Source of the DNA: Halichondria panicea
Taxonomy: Eukaryota > Porifera > Demospongiae > Suberitida > Halichondriidae
DNA: 64,000 nucleotides
Direction: 5' to 3'
Assembly (NCBI RefSeq): GCF_963675165.1
Contig: NC_087378.1
Coordinates: 2,163,525 to 2,227,524 of the forward strand
Positions within the stretch are counted from its first letter, which is position 1; the number at the start of each line of letters is the position of its first letter. The translations under genes and the position numbers were made by a program. Positions 22,472 to 34,700 of the stretch are shown here, piece after piece. The notes under the pieces were generated by a model. The model had not been told where the DNA came from, did no database searches, and worked only from the letters and a program-made list of their open reading frames with translations.

Positions 22472-23242
22472 AAACACCTTTGCTAGCGCTTTAGTGCAAG
22501 GCTAACTCATATGTTGAATAGAAAGTTTGTGCGGACAGATGATGCTATGAAAGATTCTGAAGAGACTGCAACAGCCTTCAATGTAGCCATAACTCGAGAA
22601 AGAAGCTTTAGTTTGCTAATCCACGAATCAAAATCCAAGAGAACGTGGCTAAAAGCCTATAGAAGCTGTTAGTTTTCGTCGCATTGCAACCGTTGAGCAG
22701 TTACTGCTGGAATACACCATAGATTGAAGAGAGAGGGATAGGAAACGGAGTGGTGCACGTGATGATTTTACATTGAATCTGCAGTAGAGCCTCGAAAATT
22801 ATCCGCGCTACGCCCTATGAACGAGGCTATTAAGCACACTTTTGCCGGGTAACTCCCAAAGCTGTGTTTCCTCGAGACATAATCTCTTTCAGCAACTTAA
22901 AACACGCCTAGTCCATGAGCCACGTGTAGTACTTGCTAATGACTGACCACACCCAGTAAAAAGAGACTTTCCAATAAAGTTATATGTTCCCAAGGCTGTT
23001 TTAGAGCTATTGGAACATGTAACGTGTAAGCGTTTATGACTACTACAATAGGTATAGACCTTGAAATATAAGTGAGTTGCACGGACTAAGCACAGTAAAT
23101 AGATATTGTTGTGATGGCCTCGATTAAACCGCACCGTAGCGCCGATGTTACTCGAGATACAAACGGTTTCCTATCCCTCTAACTCTTCAATCTATGAATA
23201 CACACACGTATCCCTCGTGCGGCTACGCCTCGAGGCATAATT
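22472..23242 (+). repeat. Repeat family B, copy 2, interrupted
   Basis: Begins TAGCGCTTTAGTGCAAGGCT and ends CTACGCCTCGAGGCATAATT. Landmarks (GATGCTATGAAAGATTCTG, CACGAATCAAAATCCAAGAG, AAGCCTATAGAAGCTGTTAG, TCGTCGCATTGCAACC) run until 22,710, where another element interrupts; the CACACACG tail and end resume at 23,197. Confidence 0.75.
22718..23196. mobile_element. hAT-like non-autonomous element nested in family B
   Basis: Ends CATAGATTGAAGAG and CTCTTCAATCTATG are perfect inverted repeats; a GAGGGATAGGAAAC/GTTTCCTATCCCTC pair extends them. AATACAC lies on both sides (22,711-22,717 and 23,197-23,203), a 7-8 bp target duplication as in hAT-type elements. It has no coding frame. The interior matches parts of 12.4-13.4 kb. 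Confidence 0.75.
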
Positions 23243-24958
23243 ATGCTAATAGCTCGAGGGCAAAATCAAGAGAGCTACCTAGACTACTCTTCCCCCCTCC
23301 CCCCTCTGAGAAAAGGTCTGGCCCCCAGACTAGGCTAGCTACAAGCTGAAGTCTATAAAATTCATCTGATAAACCATCGCTATCTCATTAAACTTGCAGC
23401 GACTCATTATAATTATGATGATGCATTTTTATTATACTCCGTTTCTAAATTGAATGCATAGCACAATGTCATAGTTAACTGCGTTTATATCTTGTACTTA
23501 CGATACCATGCACTTTCATGATTATTTTGGTAGAGAATTTTTTGCTTGCGCTGATGAATTGGGATTGATCATTTCTAGTGGTAGATGATATATATTAACG
23601 ATGGCTAACTGTTCTTGCTGTCTCCTCGTATATACATTTTTCAGTTACATACCTCCTAAGGCTGGGTCAAGCCTGTTTTGTAGTAGGCATGAAAATCGTA
23701 TCACCTATTCGATACATCTTGCTCACACCGTTTCTGAAATTACAATGATCTGAAAGTGTTTCATGACATCACCAATTGGACTTTGCTTGTAAAATGAGAG
23801 TATATACGTATAACACTTACTATAATGAGTAAGGTAACCATGCATGGATGCAACAAAGCTTCAGTCTCTTTTCAGCTTCTTTTTCACTGATCCTCCTCAT
23901 GGTGATGACATGTTTATCCATTTTTTTTTCAGTTGCAGTATAGGCATGTACCATTCTGAAAATTAATAAGCTGAAAATAGCCAACACACAAGAAGTATTT
24001 ATATACCTTAGTTTTGTTGAGAAACTCAACTTCTGGTGATAACGACAGAGTTGGCAGTATAGTATTGGCACTCGATCTTCCTCGGTAATAATTGAGTCTG
24101 GTCTGATTTCCAATTCTATTCAAACTCGGGAAAATTGCACATTGCTCCACAAGTTTGGGCCAGAAATTGTACTGCGAAATATCTTCGTTAAACCATCGGA
24201 GCTTATATAATTGCATGATTCAAATCTATGCAATTTATTATGGGGACAAATTTATGATAGGCCAGCCTATTATATAGTATGCATGCAATCATGGTCCATC
24301 AATACCTGAAACAAATCCAGTGCATGTTCTTGATAACCGTGTGATAATTATTATGGTTGGACGTTATAATACAGTATTAAACTTCATAGCTATACCCCTC
24401 TCCATGGTGCTATAGTCAACATATACCTCTATAAAAGTACTAGTTCCAAGTTGATCCATACCATGCAGTGCTAGTACGTATTTGTTGAATGTACACATGT
24501 TCTCTTCTCCCATAATCTAATTGCTGCTTCAATCATACGTGCTCTGCATGGATAAACCTTTGTCAATTTGCACTTGTCTTTTGGTCCTAACGGGAAAATG
24601 ATTACATGCAGAATCAGCAATAAAGGTACCCTACCTGACGCCATACCACGCTATAGCAGCCTAAGTGAAACTATAATTATATCTATACTCTAATACATGC
24701 GCAAACACCTGCATGTGTGTACTCTTAAGTCTACCTATAATACTATACTCTGGTAAGTGATTGGTTTATTTCAACACCAAAAGTAAACATTATATATAAT
24801 TATACTCATCAGGAGAGTTGTATGATAATTATAATTATTAACACAACAACATTAACACAACAACAAGATGATACTGAACATCGGAAGTAACAGTTTGCAT
24901 ATAATTATGGCTAGTGTAAGTGCATCATAAATTATAGTGAGAAAGAAGCAACTGAGAA
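23243..24958. other. Intergenic DNA, no gene supported
   Basis: AT-rich, with TATAATTAT-type stretches. A minus-strand frame at 24,216-23,929 followed by a possible exon to 23,820 shows splice-like signals but no domain and the frames do not join well, so I do not call a gene. Confidence 0.4.
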
Positions 24959-27038
24959 TTATAAGCTGCCAGTGGTAGGGTTCACGGTCCTGAATGTTGG
25001 TGAAGTTCTTGGAGACAGATACTTCCTCTGATGCATATCCGCAGGCGGGGGTGTTAGAGGGGAGGGAGTGATAACAGACTGCACTGAACCTGACACTGGG
25101 TCCCATTCCATGTTCACAACTTTCAATGTGTGCTCATTCGAAGATGAGGAGTTTCCGCGGCATTGTGAACCAAAATCTGATAAAGAGAGAGTCAAACTTG
25201 ATCTTCTCGACTGCTGTTCCTCTATAGCTGATACCTCAATGAGAGGTGTGTCATTTTCTAAAGAATCAGCGTCTTCTTCATCCCATACGATTCTGCTTCT
25301 GGGACTCTTTGTACTGCCCTCAGGCTCTTGGCTGCTTAGCGACTTGATCAGTTCCTCAATAAAACTATCGTCTATGATCTGCGAAGGTGCAGTTGATTGT
25401 TCCTCATCACTGTAACTAGTCACCATTTTCCCCTCGGGTATTGCTCCTAGGCTCAGTCTTCGCTGATGTGTGATGCTTTGTACAGAGCTTCTTCTTAGTG
25501 AAACAGAGCGAGAACGATTTAAGGTTTTTGAGCTAGATTCCCCAAGTGACTGCAATAGTTGAATAACTTCATTTTGAGTTTTGTGTTTGATCATGTTTGG
25601 TAGTGCCAGGGTTTCTAGGTTGTTAGCGAGTCCAACATCATGAAACAACAGGTCTTCATCTTCATCCACACAGTCATCCTCTGCTGAGGCTTGTGAGTAA
25701 TCGTTTGATTTGAAGTGTTTATTGGGTGTGGTATTTGCCTCTTTGGCAGAGGTGTTTTGTATTTTTGTAGCCTTTTCGTTTGGTGTTGATCTCGATTTCT
25801 TTTGCACAATGATTACTTCAGAACGTACTGTAGCTCTGGAGCTTCTACCAGATTTTAATCCATGTTTTGATTTGCTATCACCAGTGCTAGAACATCTGAG
25901 ATGTTTTGGTGGATAGTTGCTGTAAGGATATAGCTTTCTCGGCTTGCCCACAGAGTCAACATTGTGAGGTTCTTGACGAGGATTGACTTTGATCTGAGAG
26001 TTCACCTTCGAGGATACCTTTTGTGAGACTGCACTCTGCAATTTGCTAGTAGTTGCAGTACATGTAGCACACAAGTAACCATTCTGACTGGCTCTGCTCC
26101 TAACTTGCTTCCTCTCCTCGCAAGCAGAGGGTGTAGACAATCGAGTGGCCTGTTTCTGTTCTAACCACTCCTCAAAAGCACAATCAGCAACTTCCATTCT
26201 CAGCCTAGAGTGTAGGGCCAGATATTCTTTGTCTTGTTTTTTCCGAAATTGCTCTTTTTTCAACATTACATCCAAATCAGTATCCTTTTTATTTGCCCAA
26301 TGAAGTGCTTTTAGGAGTCTTGCACACTCGTGTTTTCCGTGAAGACAGGCAAAGTTATACGCTGTGCTCCCACTGTCATCCTGAATAATTAGATACAGTA
26401 TAAGTTACTAATTGAATGGCTATTTTGAAGTGCTTACAGCTTTGCTGATGTCTACTCCAAGATTAAGTAGAAACTTCAAGCTCTTTATATGACCAAATCT
26501 TGCCGCTATGTGTAGTGGCACTTGTCCAACTTTGTTTTCCCTGAACAAAACAGCATAGATCGAACAATTTGTGGTGTACAGCTTATACGGGCCCTACCTA
26601 TCCAAGTCTCCACCATTGTCTAACAACAGACGTACAAACTTGATGGTAATTTTTCCAAGGCTGCTCGCTAGCACAGTGTGCAGAGCTGTGTCTCCGGTAG
26701 ATGTGACCTGATCATTCACCCCATTGATGTTGTTCTCCAGCAGATACTTCACACAGTCAAACATGCCATGTTTAGCTGCCAGATGGAGGCATTTCAAGCC
26801 CTACATGGCATAATTACATAGTGCAAGCCATTAACTAGAAAAATGCTATGTAACATCATAGATAATATAATTCTGTGCTCTTTATCTAGGGTAACATCTA
26901 GCTATAATTAGCTGCTCAAGAATTATTTTTTACCTCTTTTGTCATGCTGTTTGGACTGATGCCTCTTTCCAATCCCCTCTTTAGCCAGCCAATGTCCCCT
27001 ATGGTACAGGCTAGTAGTACATCATTCATTGCAGCCAT
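24959..27038 (-). CDS. Ankyrin-repeat protein with long disordered C-terminus
   Basis: Exons: 27038-26934, 26801-26598, 26540-26440, 26380-24959; about 610 residues. Starts MAAMNDVLLACTIGDIGWLK. Ankyrin repeats follow: KCLHLAAKHGMFDCVKYLLE, DTALHTVLAS, VGQVPLHIAARFGHIKSLKF and GSTAYNFACLHGKHECARLL. Then a charged helical segment (LKKEQFRKKQDKEYLALHSR, FEEWLEQKQ), a Cys pair (YLCATC), and a long Ser/Arg/acid-rich tail ending PTTGSL. Ankyrin arrays bind proteins; the tail looks disordered and phosphorylatable. I do not recognise a specific orthologue. Frame is open throughout, so it looks functional. Confidence 0.8.
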
Positions 27039-28772
27039 TTCTCACACCATTGTGATGTTTGCTTGCTAGCGGTTGTAAAAGGGGTGGGTCTGGTAACGCG
27101 TTTAGCCACAAGTTGATGAAATTCATAGCTAAAATAAAAATATTTTCGACGCCCACGCGAATCACAACAAACGTAACATGTCATCGTAGCCAGGAAAACA
27201 GTTTCCATGCAACTTGAAGCTTTCCAGCACCCAGGGTCATCTTGTAGTTTTAATTAAAGCAGAGTAGCCTATATAGCCTTATAGTGTCTGACCTAGGGAG
27301 GAAGGGGTAGGTAGATTATCAGGGCCGGCCGGCCGTAGTAGTCTATAGTTTAGGTTTGCAGGGTGACAAAATAACAGCTGAAAATGTTTACTAAAAAAAA
27401 AATCAATCAATCAACTGTTATTTCATATCCTCTGAATATGGCAATTTCCAACTTGCTGTTGCACCAACTTATAGTCTTAGAGCAACTAACAGTGATCGAA
27501 GCTCAGCCTAAAAAAAAGGTTATTCTCAGCAGTCAGCATATGCATGCTCATCAGATAGCCCCCTGCCCACATCTCAATTTTGTGACATCACTCTAGCATT
27601 GAGCATGTGCAGATCAATAAGATCTGGAATGCCAGGGCTCCCAGCCCCCCCGCTCGCGCTATCTACGGCCCTGAATTATAACATTGTGTTTGCATTCATT
27701 GACAGAGTTAGAAGATTAAATGTGTGACTAGAGTAGCCATAGACTATGCATAGACTTAGCTACTGGAGATTGCAGAATCTTTGCAACACATGAACAGAAG
27801 TGTACGTGTGTTGAGCACTGTAGTTCCTTATAATTATGGGAAATGCTCATATAATTAAGTAGTAAAACAGGCCACAGTGTGTACACAAAATCCATATAAG
27901 GAACGGGTACGGGTAACGCTCTACGCTTTTACTGGTGTGTTGCAAAGATTCTGCAAACTCCAGTACCATAGATTATTTATGACACACATGCTGGTGACAA
28001 GTGACAACATACACTGGTGCTTGACGTAATACCTCTTTCTTGATGACAATCTATATACCGTCCAGTATTTTATTACAAAACAGTCAATACAAATTGCAAT
28101 ACAAAAGCTTTCAGTGAGAACACACATTACAAGCAATATATATGACATGCATGTACCTCTACAGCTAATTCCCAATTAAATATTCATGGTTTGTAGGCTA
28201 TTACATCATTGGAATATTTCTGTATTTAGCCTCACTCCTTATCGACTACTTGTCTTCACTGCCTCGAATCCAGGCCTTTTTCCTCAAAGCGGCCTATAAT
28301 TATAGGCTCTCTCTGTGGTTCAAAGAAAGGGTGTGGTCTCATTCACACCTATACAACATTGGAGAAACCACAATTTAAAAAGGCGTGGTGCCTACTTGAT
28401 TTTTGTTTATTTCTAATTGGGCTGTACGAGAGTCCATGCACGTTGTTGCCAGCCCCTCGGCTCGCAGGCAGGGGCTGAGATATGTGACGATCTTTACCAA
28501 CATAACCTGCCGAATCATGTTTGTGATTTTACTTGAGCACCATGCAATAGGTTTAACTATAATATGTACCGGGTATCTTTCAACACACTCAAAACATGCG
28601 AAGTGAAAAAACTACCAGACAACAAAAAGCCGGAGGGGAAAACAAAACTAGATCTATAAAATTATATACATGATCTATATACTGAGTTCTATTAACTAGT
28701 ACATGTACATTATGCAGATATCTATTTAATCGTTTTATCTACGACAAAAAGGTGCTATTTCTACAAAGTTGG
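27039..28772. other. Intergenic DNA between ankyrin gene and PARP gene 2
   Basis: Contains an inverted pair (CTGGAGATTGCAGAATCTTT at 27,762 against AAAGATTCTGCAAACTCCAG ending 27,963) spanning about 200 bp, a MITE-like unit, and the third copy of the GATATGTGACGAT motif near 28,480. No exon recognised. Confidence 0.5.
28471..28504. promoter_or_regulatory. Third copy of the PARP-upstream motif
   Basis: GGGGCTGAGATATGTGACGA followed by TCTTTACCAACA matches the core upstream of PARP gene 2 (GATATGTGACGATATTTACC) and the split copy of gene 1. It lies about 270 bp beyond the stop codon of gene 2 with no recognised gene start beside it: a relic promoter or a dispersed repeat. Confidence 0.4.
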
Positions 28773-31700
28773 CTAAATGCTAAATGTGATCAAATACTCG
28801 GGATAATTCTGGGCATCCTGAAACACAACAAAAATACCAGGAGCAGCAACATTATCCACAACGCTGTCAAAAGTGATGTGAGCATTCTTGCTTGGATCTT
28901 TCACTGGAGGGACCAGCATGCCTCCAGCACCCCTTGTGAATTCCCCAGTAAGGACTCTGGCCAGATAGATGTACTTGTAACCATTAGCATCAGGTGGAGA
29001 GTAGGTGTCTCTGGCAGAGTACTCAGCATCACGAGCAAAATACACTCCTTTGCCATACACGGTGGCTGTGTGCATGCATGTGTATGTATTAGTTATTGCC
29101 CAGCCAGAGTTCGCCCCCGAGGGTATTATGTCATCCAGTGCAATATATGGCATGTTGCACGAGGGCGCCTGCAATAACTAACTTGTTGCCTAATGACGTT
29201 AAACTCGTCTGACTAGTCATATAAGTCGTAATAAAAGACATGTTTTGGGATTAGTGTATTCATTAGTTTGCTGAATTCCATAGTAAATTTTAGGTTTTCT
29301 TATACCACTTCTAGTTTTAAAAGTAGTACATTTGTAGCCTATAAAAGGGACCAAATGGTGGAATGGTGGGGCATAAGTCCCAAAACGGATATCTCTTAAA
29401 GAAATCTACTGCATTTACACAGTGCAAGTGCATATAAATAATCCAGTGATTCTGAAGCGCTTCTATAATACATAATTTTATTATAATATACATTAATTAA
29501 CCCGAGGCGCGTGGGCGGCCACGGGTTATAGTAGTCGTTTGGTTTGTTTGTTTGTTAACCCGAGGCGCGTGGGCGGCCACGGGTTATAGTAGTCGTTTGG
29601 TTTGTTTGTTTGTTTGTTTGTGACAGGTGAATCTACTCAACTGGATGCCACAGCACTGCGTTTACAGCATGGATAGCCTTCATACAACAAGTTATTAATT
29701 TTAATAGTGGCAGAATTTAATGTTAAACCTTCGTTGTCAAATAAAAACGAGCAAAAGCTAAGAAGCTTGTGACTGGGTCTGCTTACCTGGATGCTCTAGC
29801 ACTGCGTTTACAGCATGGGTAGCCTCCACACAACAAGTCAGTACTTCTAATAGTGGCAGCTTTCGGTGTTAAAGCTTTGTTGTCTAATAAAAGCGAGCAA
29901 AATGTAGCTTGAACAGAACTTGCACATGCGTTACTTATAACTGAAGTGATCCTGTACCAGGTCCAGAAACAATGGAACAGGGTCACTAAAGTAGAAAGCT
30001 GTATATACCAGGAACAATGGGACAGGGTCACTAAAGTAGAAAGCTTGCTTTAGCTGACAGGGATCCATGCAGGACCTGGAGCCATACTTCTCTGAGACTC
30101 CAGGCTTCTTTGCTGTGATCCTAATCCAATCTATCTATAGTACTACTACATGTTCTCAAATGTTTCAGCATGCCTCCAGTCTGGTTTAGTTTTATTGCTC
30201 CTGAGTTGCTGTGCAAGTCATGCATGATGATGATAGCAACATCACTATATGCACTGCATTATATCAGTCTTCTGGTTTCTTTATAATCATGTCACCAGCC
30301 GAGGGTTTGCACTTTAGTGCTCTAGTTTGTTTGTTTGTGACAGGTGAATCTACTCACCTGGATGCCACAGCACTGCGTTTACAGCATGGATAGCCTTCAT
30401 ACAACAAGTTATTAATTTTAATAGTGGCAGAATTTCATGTTAAACCTTCGTTGTCAAATAAAAACGAGCAAAAGCTAAGAAGCTTGTGACTGGGTCTGCT
30501 TACCTGGATGCTCTAGCACTGCGTTTACAGCATGGGTAGCCTCCACACAACAAGTCAGTACTTCTAATAGTGGCAGCTTTCGGTGTTAAAGCTTCGTTGT
30601 CTAATAAAAGCGAGCAAAATGTAGCTTGAACAGAACTTGCACATGCGTTACTTATAACTGAAGTGATCATGTACCCGGTCCAGAAACAATGGAACAGGGT
30701 CACTAAAGTAGAAAGCTGTATATACCAGGAAGAATGGAACAGGGTCACCAAAGTAGAAAGCTTGCTTTAGCTGACTGGGATCCATGCAGGACCTGGAGCC
30801 ATACTTCTCTGAGACTCCAGGCTTCTTTGCTGTGATCCTAATCCACAGTGCATATATCTATAGTACTACTACCTGTTCTCAAATGTTTCAGCATGCCTCC
30901 AGTCTGGTTTAGTTTTATTGCTCCTGAGTTGCTGTGCAAGTCTAGTCTCGCGAGCAGACGTGGGAGGGAGGGTGGAGTGGCAGAGCAGAGGAGGCTGGAC
31001 AGTGAAGCGAATAGCCAATGCAGAAGACCAAGCTGACCTGCAATCTGATCTAGACCATCTTGTCACATGGTGCAAGGATAGTCTCGCGAGCAGACGTGGG
31101 AGGGAGGGGACTAGTGCAAGTCATGCATGATGATAACAACATCACTATTAGTCTCATGAATCAGCCGCCGTTCCTTCCAAAAGAACGGCGGCTGATTCAT
31201 GAGACTACATCACTATATGCAGTCTTCTGGTTTCTTTATAATCATGTCACCAGCCGAGGGTTTGCACTTTAGTGCTCTAGTTTAAAAACTTACCATTTTG
31301 GCCACAGTAGGAGCGATTAAACCCTCCGTGGTTGATTGTGGGACAATTGTCTGGTTTGGTTCCATGAAAAAGTTGTCTTTCATTTTGGCATCCCTGTGGA
31401 TTGAGCTTATCCATTTTCTTCTTTCTGGCAATATATTGTGAATAAAGGGTTGGATTTTGAATCCTTTCGATTCTTATAATTGAGCTATAAATATGACTCT
31501 GAGAAGATGGACGTTGAAGTGTTACTGCTTGTAGCTGACCTAAATGAGCTCTTGATGGTATTGAATGTAGTAGTTTTTGCTTTGCGTTCACTGATTGCAT
31601 ACTGGCATTGAATTTTTGCTGGATGCCTTGATATTCTTGGCTCTTAGAGTCCAAATCAACAACATGGACAATCTCCTCTTTGCCTGTACTTAAGTTTATG

Positions 31701-34700
31701 GGCATCTTCACCCATTCTTTTGGTGTTTCTAAAGAGCAGAAAAGTACATACAATCAGAGGGCATAATTATGATTATAATGCAGACAATGTTACCTTCTTG
31801 TACTTTTTTAAGAAGATCAACACGGTTGACACTGCATTTGGAATCTTGTTTGGTATGATCAATTTCCTCATTCTTTTCAAAATCAATAGTGAAGTCTGTG
31901 TGATCAGGTTGTGACGTGTGCCGATAGTCCCCTTTCCCACTTCTGTAGCGGTAGGCATTTTCAATCTCGAGATTTTCTTCTTGAGAATATTCTTCTTCAT
32001 CACCATTTGAGTCAGTTCTAAACCATTTTATCGTTTTGTACACTTGTTCTGAATCTTTTTTCCTTTTAACAGCCCTTTCAACTTCGGATAAGAGCTCCAT
32101 AGCAAAGCATTGCATTTTGTGCACGTTGGACGCATCACCTTTGATCTTGATGGTGTTCAGAGGATCAGGATCAATTTCAATATATACATCAAGCTCTTTT
32201 GATTTACTTTGGAGTCTACTCACTTCTTCAGGGGACAAATTATCGATAAATCGATTTTCTACTTCATTAGATATGAATGTTTCCTCTATTAGCTTCTCAA
32301 TGCCCTTCTCAGCTGCATTGACAGAGGCATTGGTTTTTCCATAAACTCTGATGACTACTTCCTGATTTATGTCGTCAAATGTCACTGTAACTGGGCTTTC
32401 ACTTGCTGAGGCTTCTGACCGAGATGGAAACACAAAGTTGATTGCCCGCTCAATAAATCCAGGAGTTTCGAAAGACGCTGGATTCTGAAACACTTGGATA
32501 AACTTACTGCAGTCATCATGTGAATACAAAACAATACGAATCTGCTTAAGATATGAGAGAATAGGTGAGACCTGCTGAATTGCTTTGTACATCCCAAGAG
32601 CAGCAACTTGTGCAGGATATCCATGGATACCAGTTCCAATAGCTGGCAATGCAATAGATTTGTACTTCATATTCTCAGCTTCTTGTAGACAGGCTACAAT
32701 TAGTTTCACAAATTTTTTGTCATCTTTGCTCTCAAAAACGATGTGAAATAATGTTTTTGATTTGAGGTCACCTGTAACAGGCGTGAAAATCACTTTTCCT
32801 TCTGTCAGTTTCCCAAAATTAGCTAATACAGTATTGCATGTTTCTTGTAGATTATGTCCACCTTTCCGTAGAATTGCTCCTGCTACTCCCTGGCCAGTAA
32901 GTTGCATGGTAGAGTTTGTAGGGACTACAATTGTGTCTGTGTCTTGGTCACCAATATCCCCTTGTATAATCTTTACTCGCAACTGACCAAATGATACAGT
33001 ACAATCAGTTCCAGGAACGACTGCATTCTTTAATGGTGGTTGCGAATAGGACCTGGGCTTAACTCGTTTAGGTACTCGTGTATGTAAAATCGACTTTGGA
33101 ATGTGAACTGCAGATGGATTGCTGGTAGTCTGGGAGTTTTGGATTGCTGTTTGGAATGCTTGGTATGTGTCTGCCATAAATATGACTAAATGAACAGTAG
33201 ATATGGATGATGCACTAGAAGCAAAAAACGATTGAATTTCATCCACCATTACTTCAGCAGCAATATTGTTAGGGAAGCGAAGGTTTCCTGTTCCAATGGA
33301 TGGGAAAGCAACAGAACTTACATTAAGTTTTGAGCATGTTTCGAGGCAAGAACGAATAACTTTCCTCAGAACCTGTGTGATCGAACTAATATAGTAATAG
33401 TCAAAAATTAAGACTCGGAATCACCTTTTGAGCTTTCCCCCCTGGCTGATCAAAGTTGGGAACAACTGTATGCAGTATGTATTGACACCGTATGTTTCCA
33501 GGCTTTGTAGGTACTACATCTCCAGTCCTGATCGGAGCCCTGGCTGTACATTCAGTTTGTAATGTTTGGCCGCCAGCTCTGAGTAGAGCTTGGGCCACAG
33601 CCCCTTGAGAAAGGTCAAGGTTGCGGTTGGCAGAGTTCACGTAGACATCGGCCTGTATAAATTAATATTATTATATGGCGCAATAATTATTAGTTCCAAA
33701 AATTTTATAATTATGGTATTTGTATCTATAGGGGGTACTCTTTTTGTCAACTGGTATAGAAAAAAAATATTCAGGGGTACACTTTTTAGTGTAGACTGCC
33801 AAAAAAACATTTGGGGTGCTCTTATCAGTTTAGGTACACAATTCATTTTTTGAAGGTACCAATAAATTATACTCTTCCATAATAATTATAATGACCTGAA
33901 CTGGAAAGAGTACCCTCAAATATATTTCCATACAGCATGCAGGGTTTCATCTATAGTGCATGGGGGGCACAGTGGCGTTTCTAGGAATATCAGTAGGAGG
34001 GTGCTCGGGTCGTGCGAGCGGCAAAAATTTGGGTCCCGCCCACGCACCAGAAGCCACACCCACGTTAAGGGACACACCTTCATTATACAAAGAACAATCA
34101 CAATAGTAAAGAAGATATCAACTCTACCATGCATTGCCTACAACCATAGATAGAGTATGCTACAACTGACTCATCTTAGCTATATCAAATGTTACGGTGT
34201 ATGTGTAGAAGAGATAGTCCAGTTAGTCGATTGTTCTGTGTGATTTTACTGCTGTCTTTATTCTCTTCAGATCACTGAAAGATCTCTCTGCTGAGTAGCT
34301 AGTGACAGGCACAATAATTATACTATCACCAAGAAAATCTGTATCAAAATTTCTCTACCTGGTAGAGTGTGATCAGGTTTTTCTAGTCCTCTGCTGGGGA
34401 TGGTTAGGTCACTTTCTGAATTATATAGACACTGACAGTGACAAGGAACAACTTTCTGATGCAGATTCTTGACTTGTACTATTTTGTAGCATGCCAATTT
34501 TGATAAGTCACAGTACGCATGCCCAGCTAGGAAACTTGGAGGTGTGGTCTCCAATCAGCTCTTCTGCGAACTCTAGTGCAAGCTCAGGCTAGGAAACTTG
34601 GAGGTGTGGTCTCCAATCAGTTATAAAAGCTCTTCTGCGAACTTTAGTGCAAGCTCAGGCTCAGCTCCCAGCTATCCAGTAAGTTCCAGTAATTAATGTT

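Larger units (their letters stand above)
29621..31283 (+). repeat. Tandem duplication in the last intron of PARP gene 2
   Basis: The block starting TGACAGGTGAATCTACTCA at 29,621 repeats from 30,338 (offset 717 bp). Both end CAGCCGAGGGTTTGCACTTT then AGTGCTCTAGTTT (about 30,326 and 31,283). The second copy is longer because of two small insertions, at 30,943-31,113 and 31,149-31,207. Within each block a GGAACAGGGTCAC motif is itself repeated. No credible coding function. Confidence 0.85.

Noticed and set aside
23820-24216. Two-exon minus-strand gene
   Set aside because: The splice-like junction puts the second exon out of frame with its only long open stretch, and neither part resembles a known family.
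29499-31283. CRISPR-like array
   Set aside because: The repeats are a large tandem duplication and two hairpin units, with no regular short repeat-spacer pattern, and the genome is animal.
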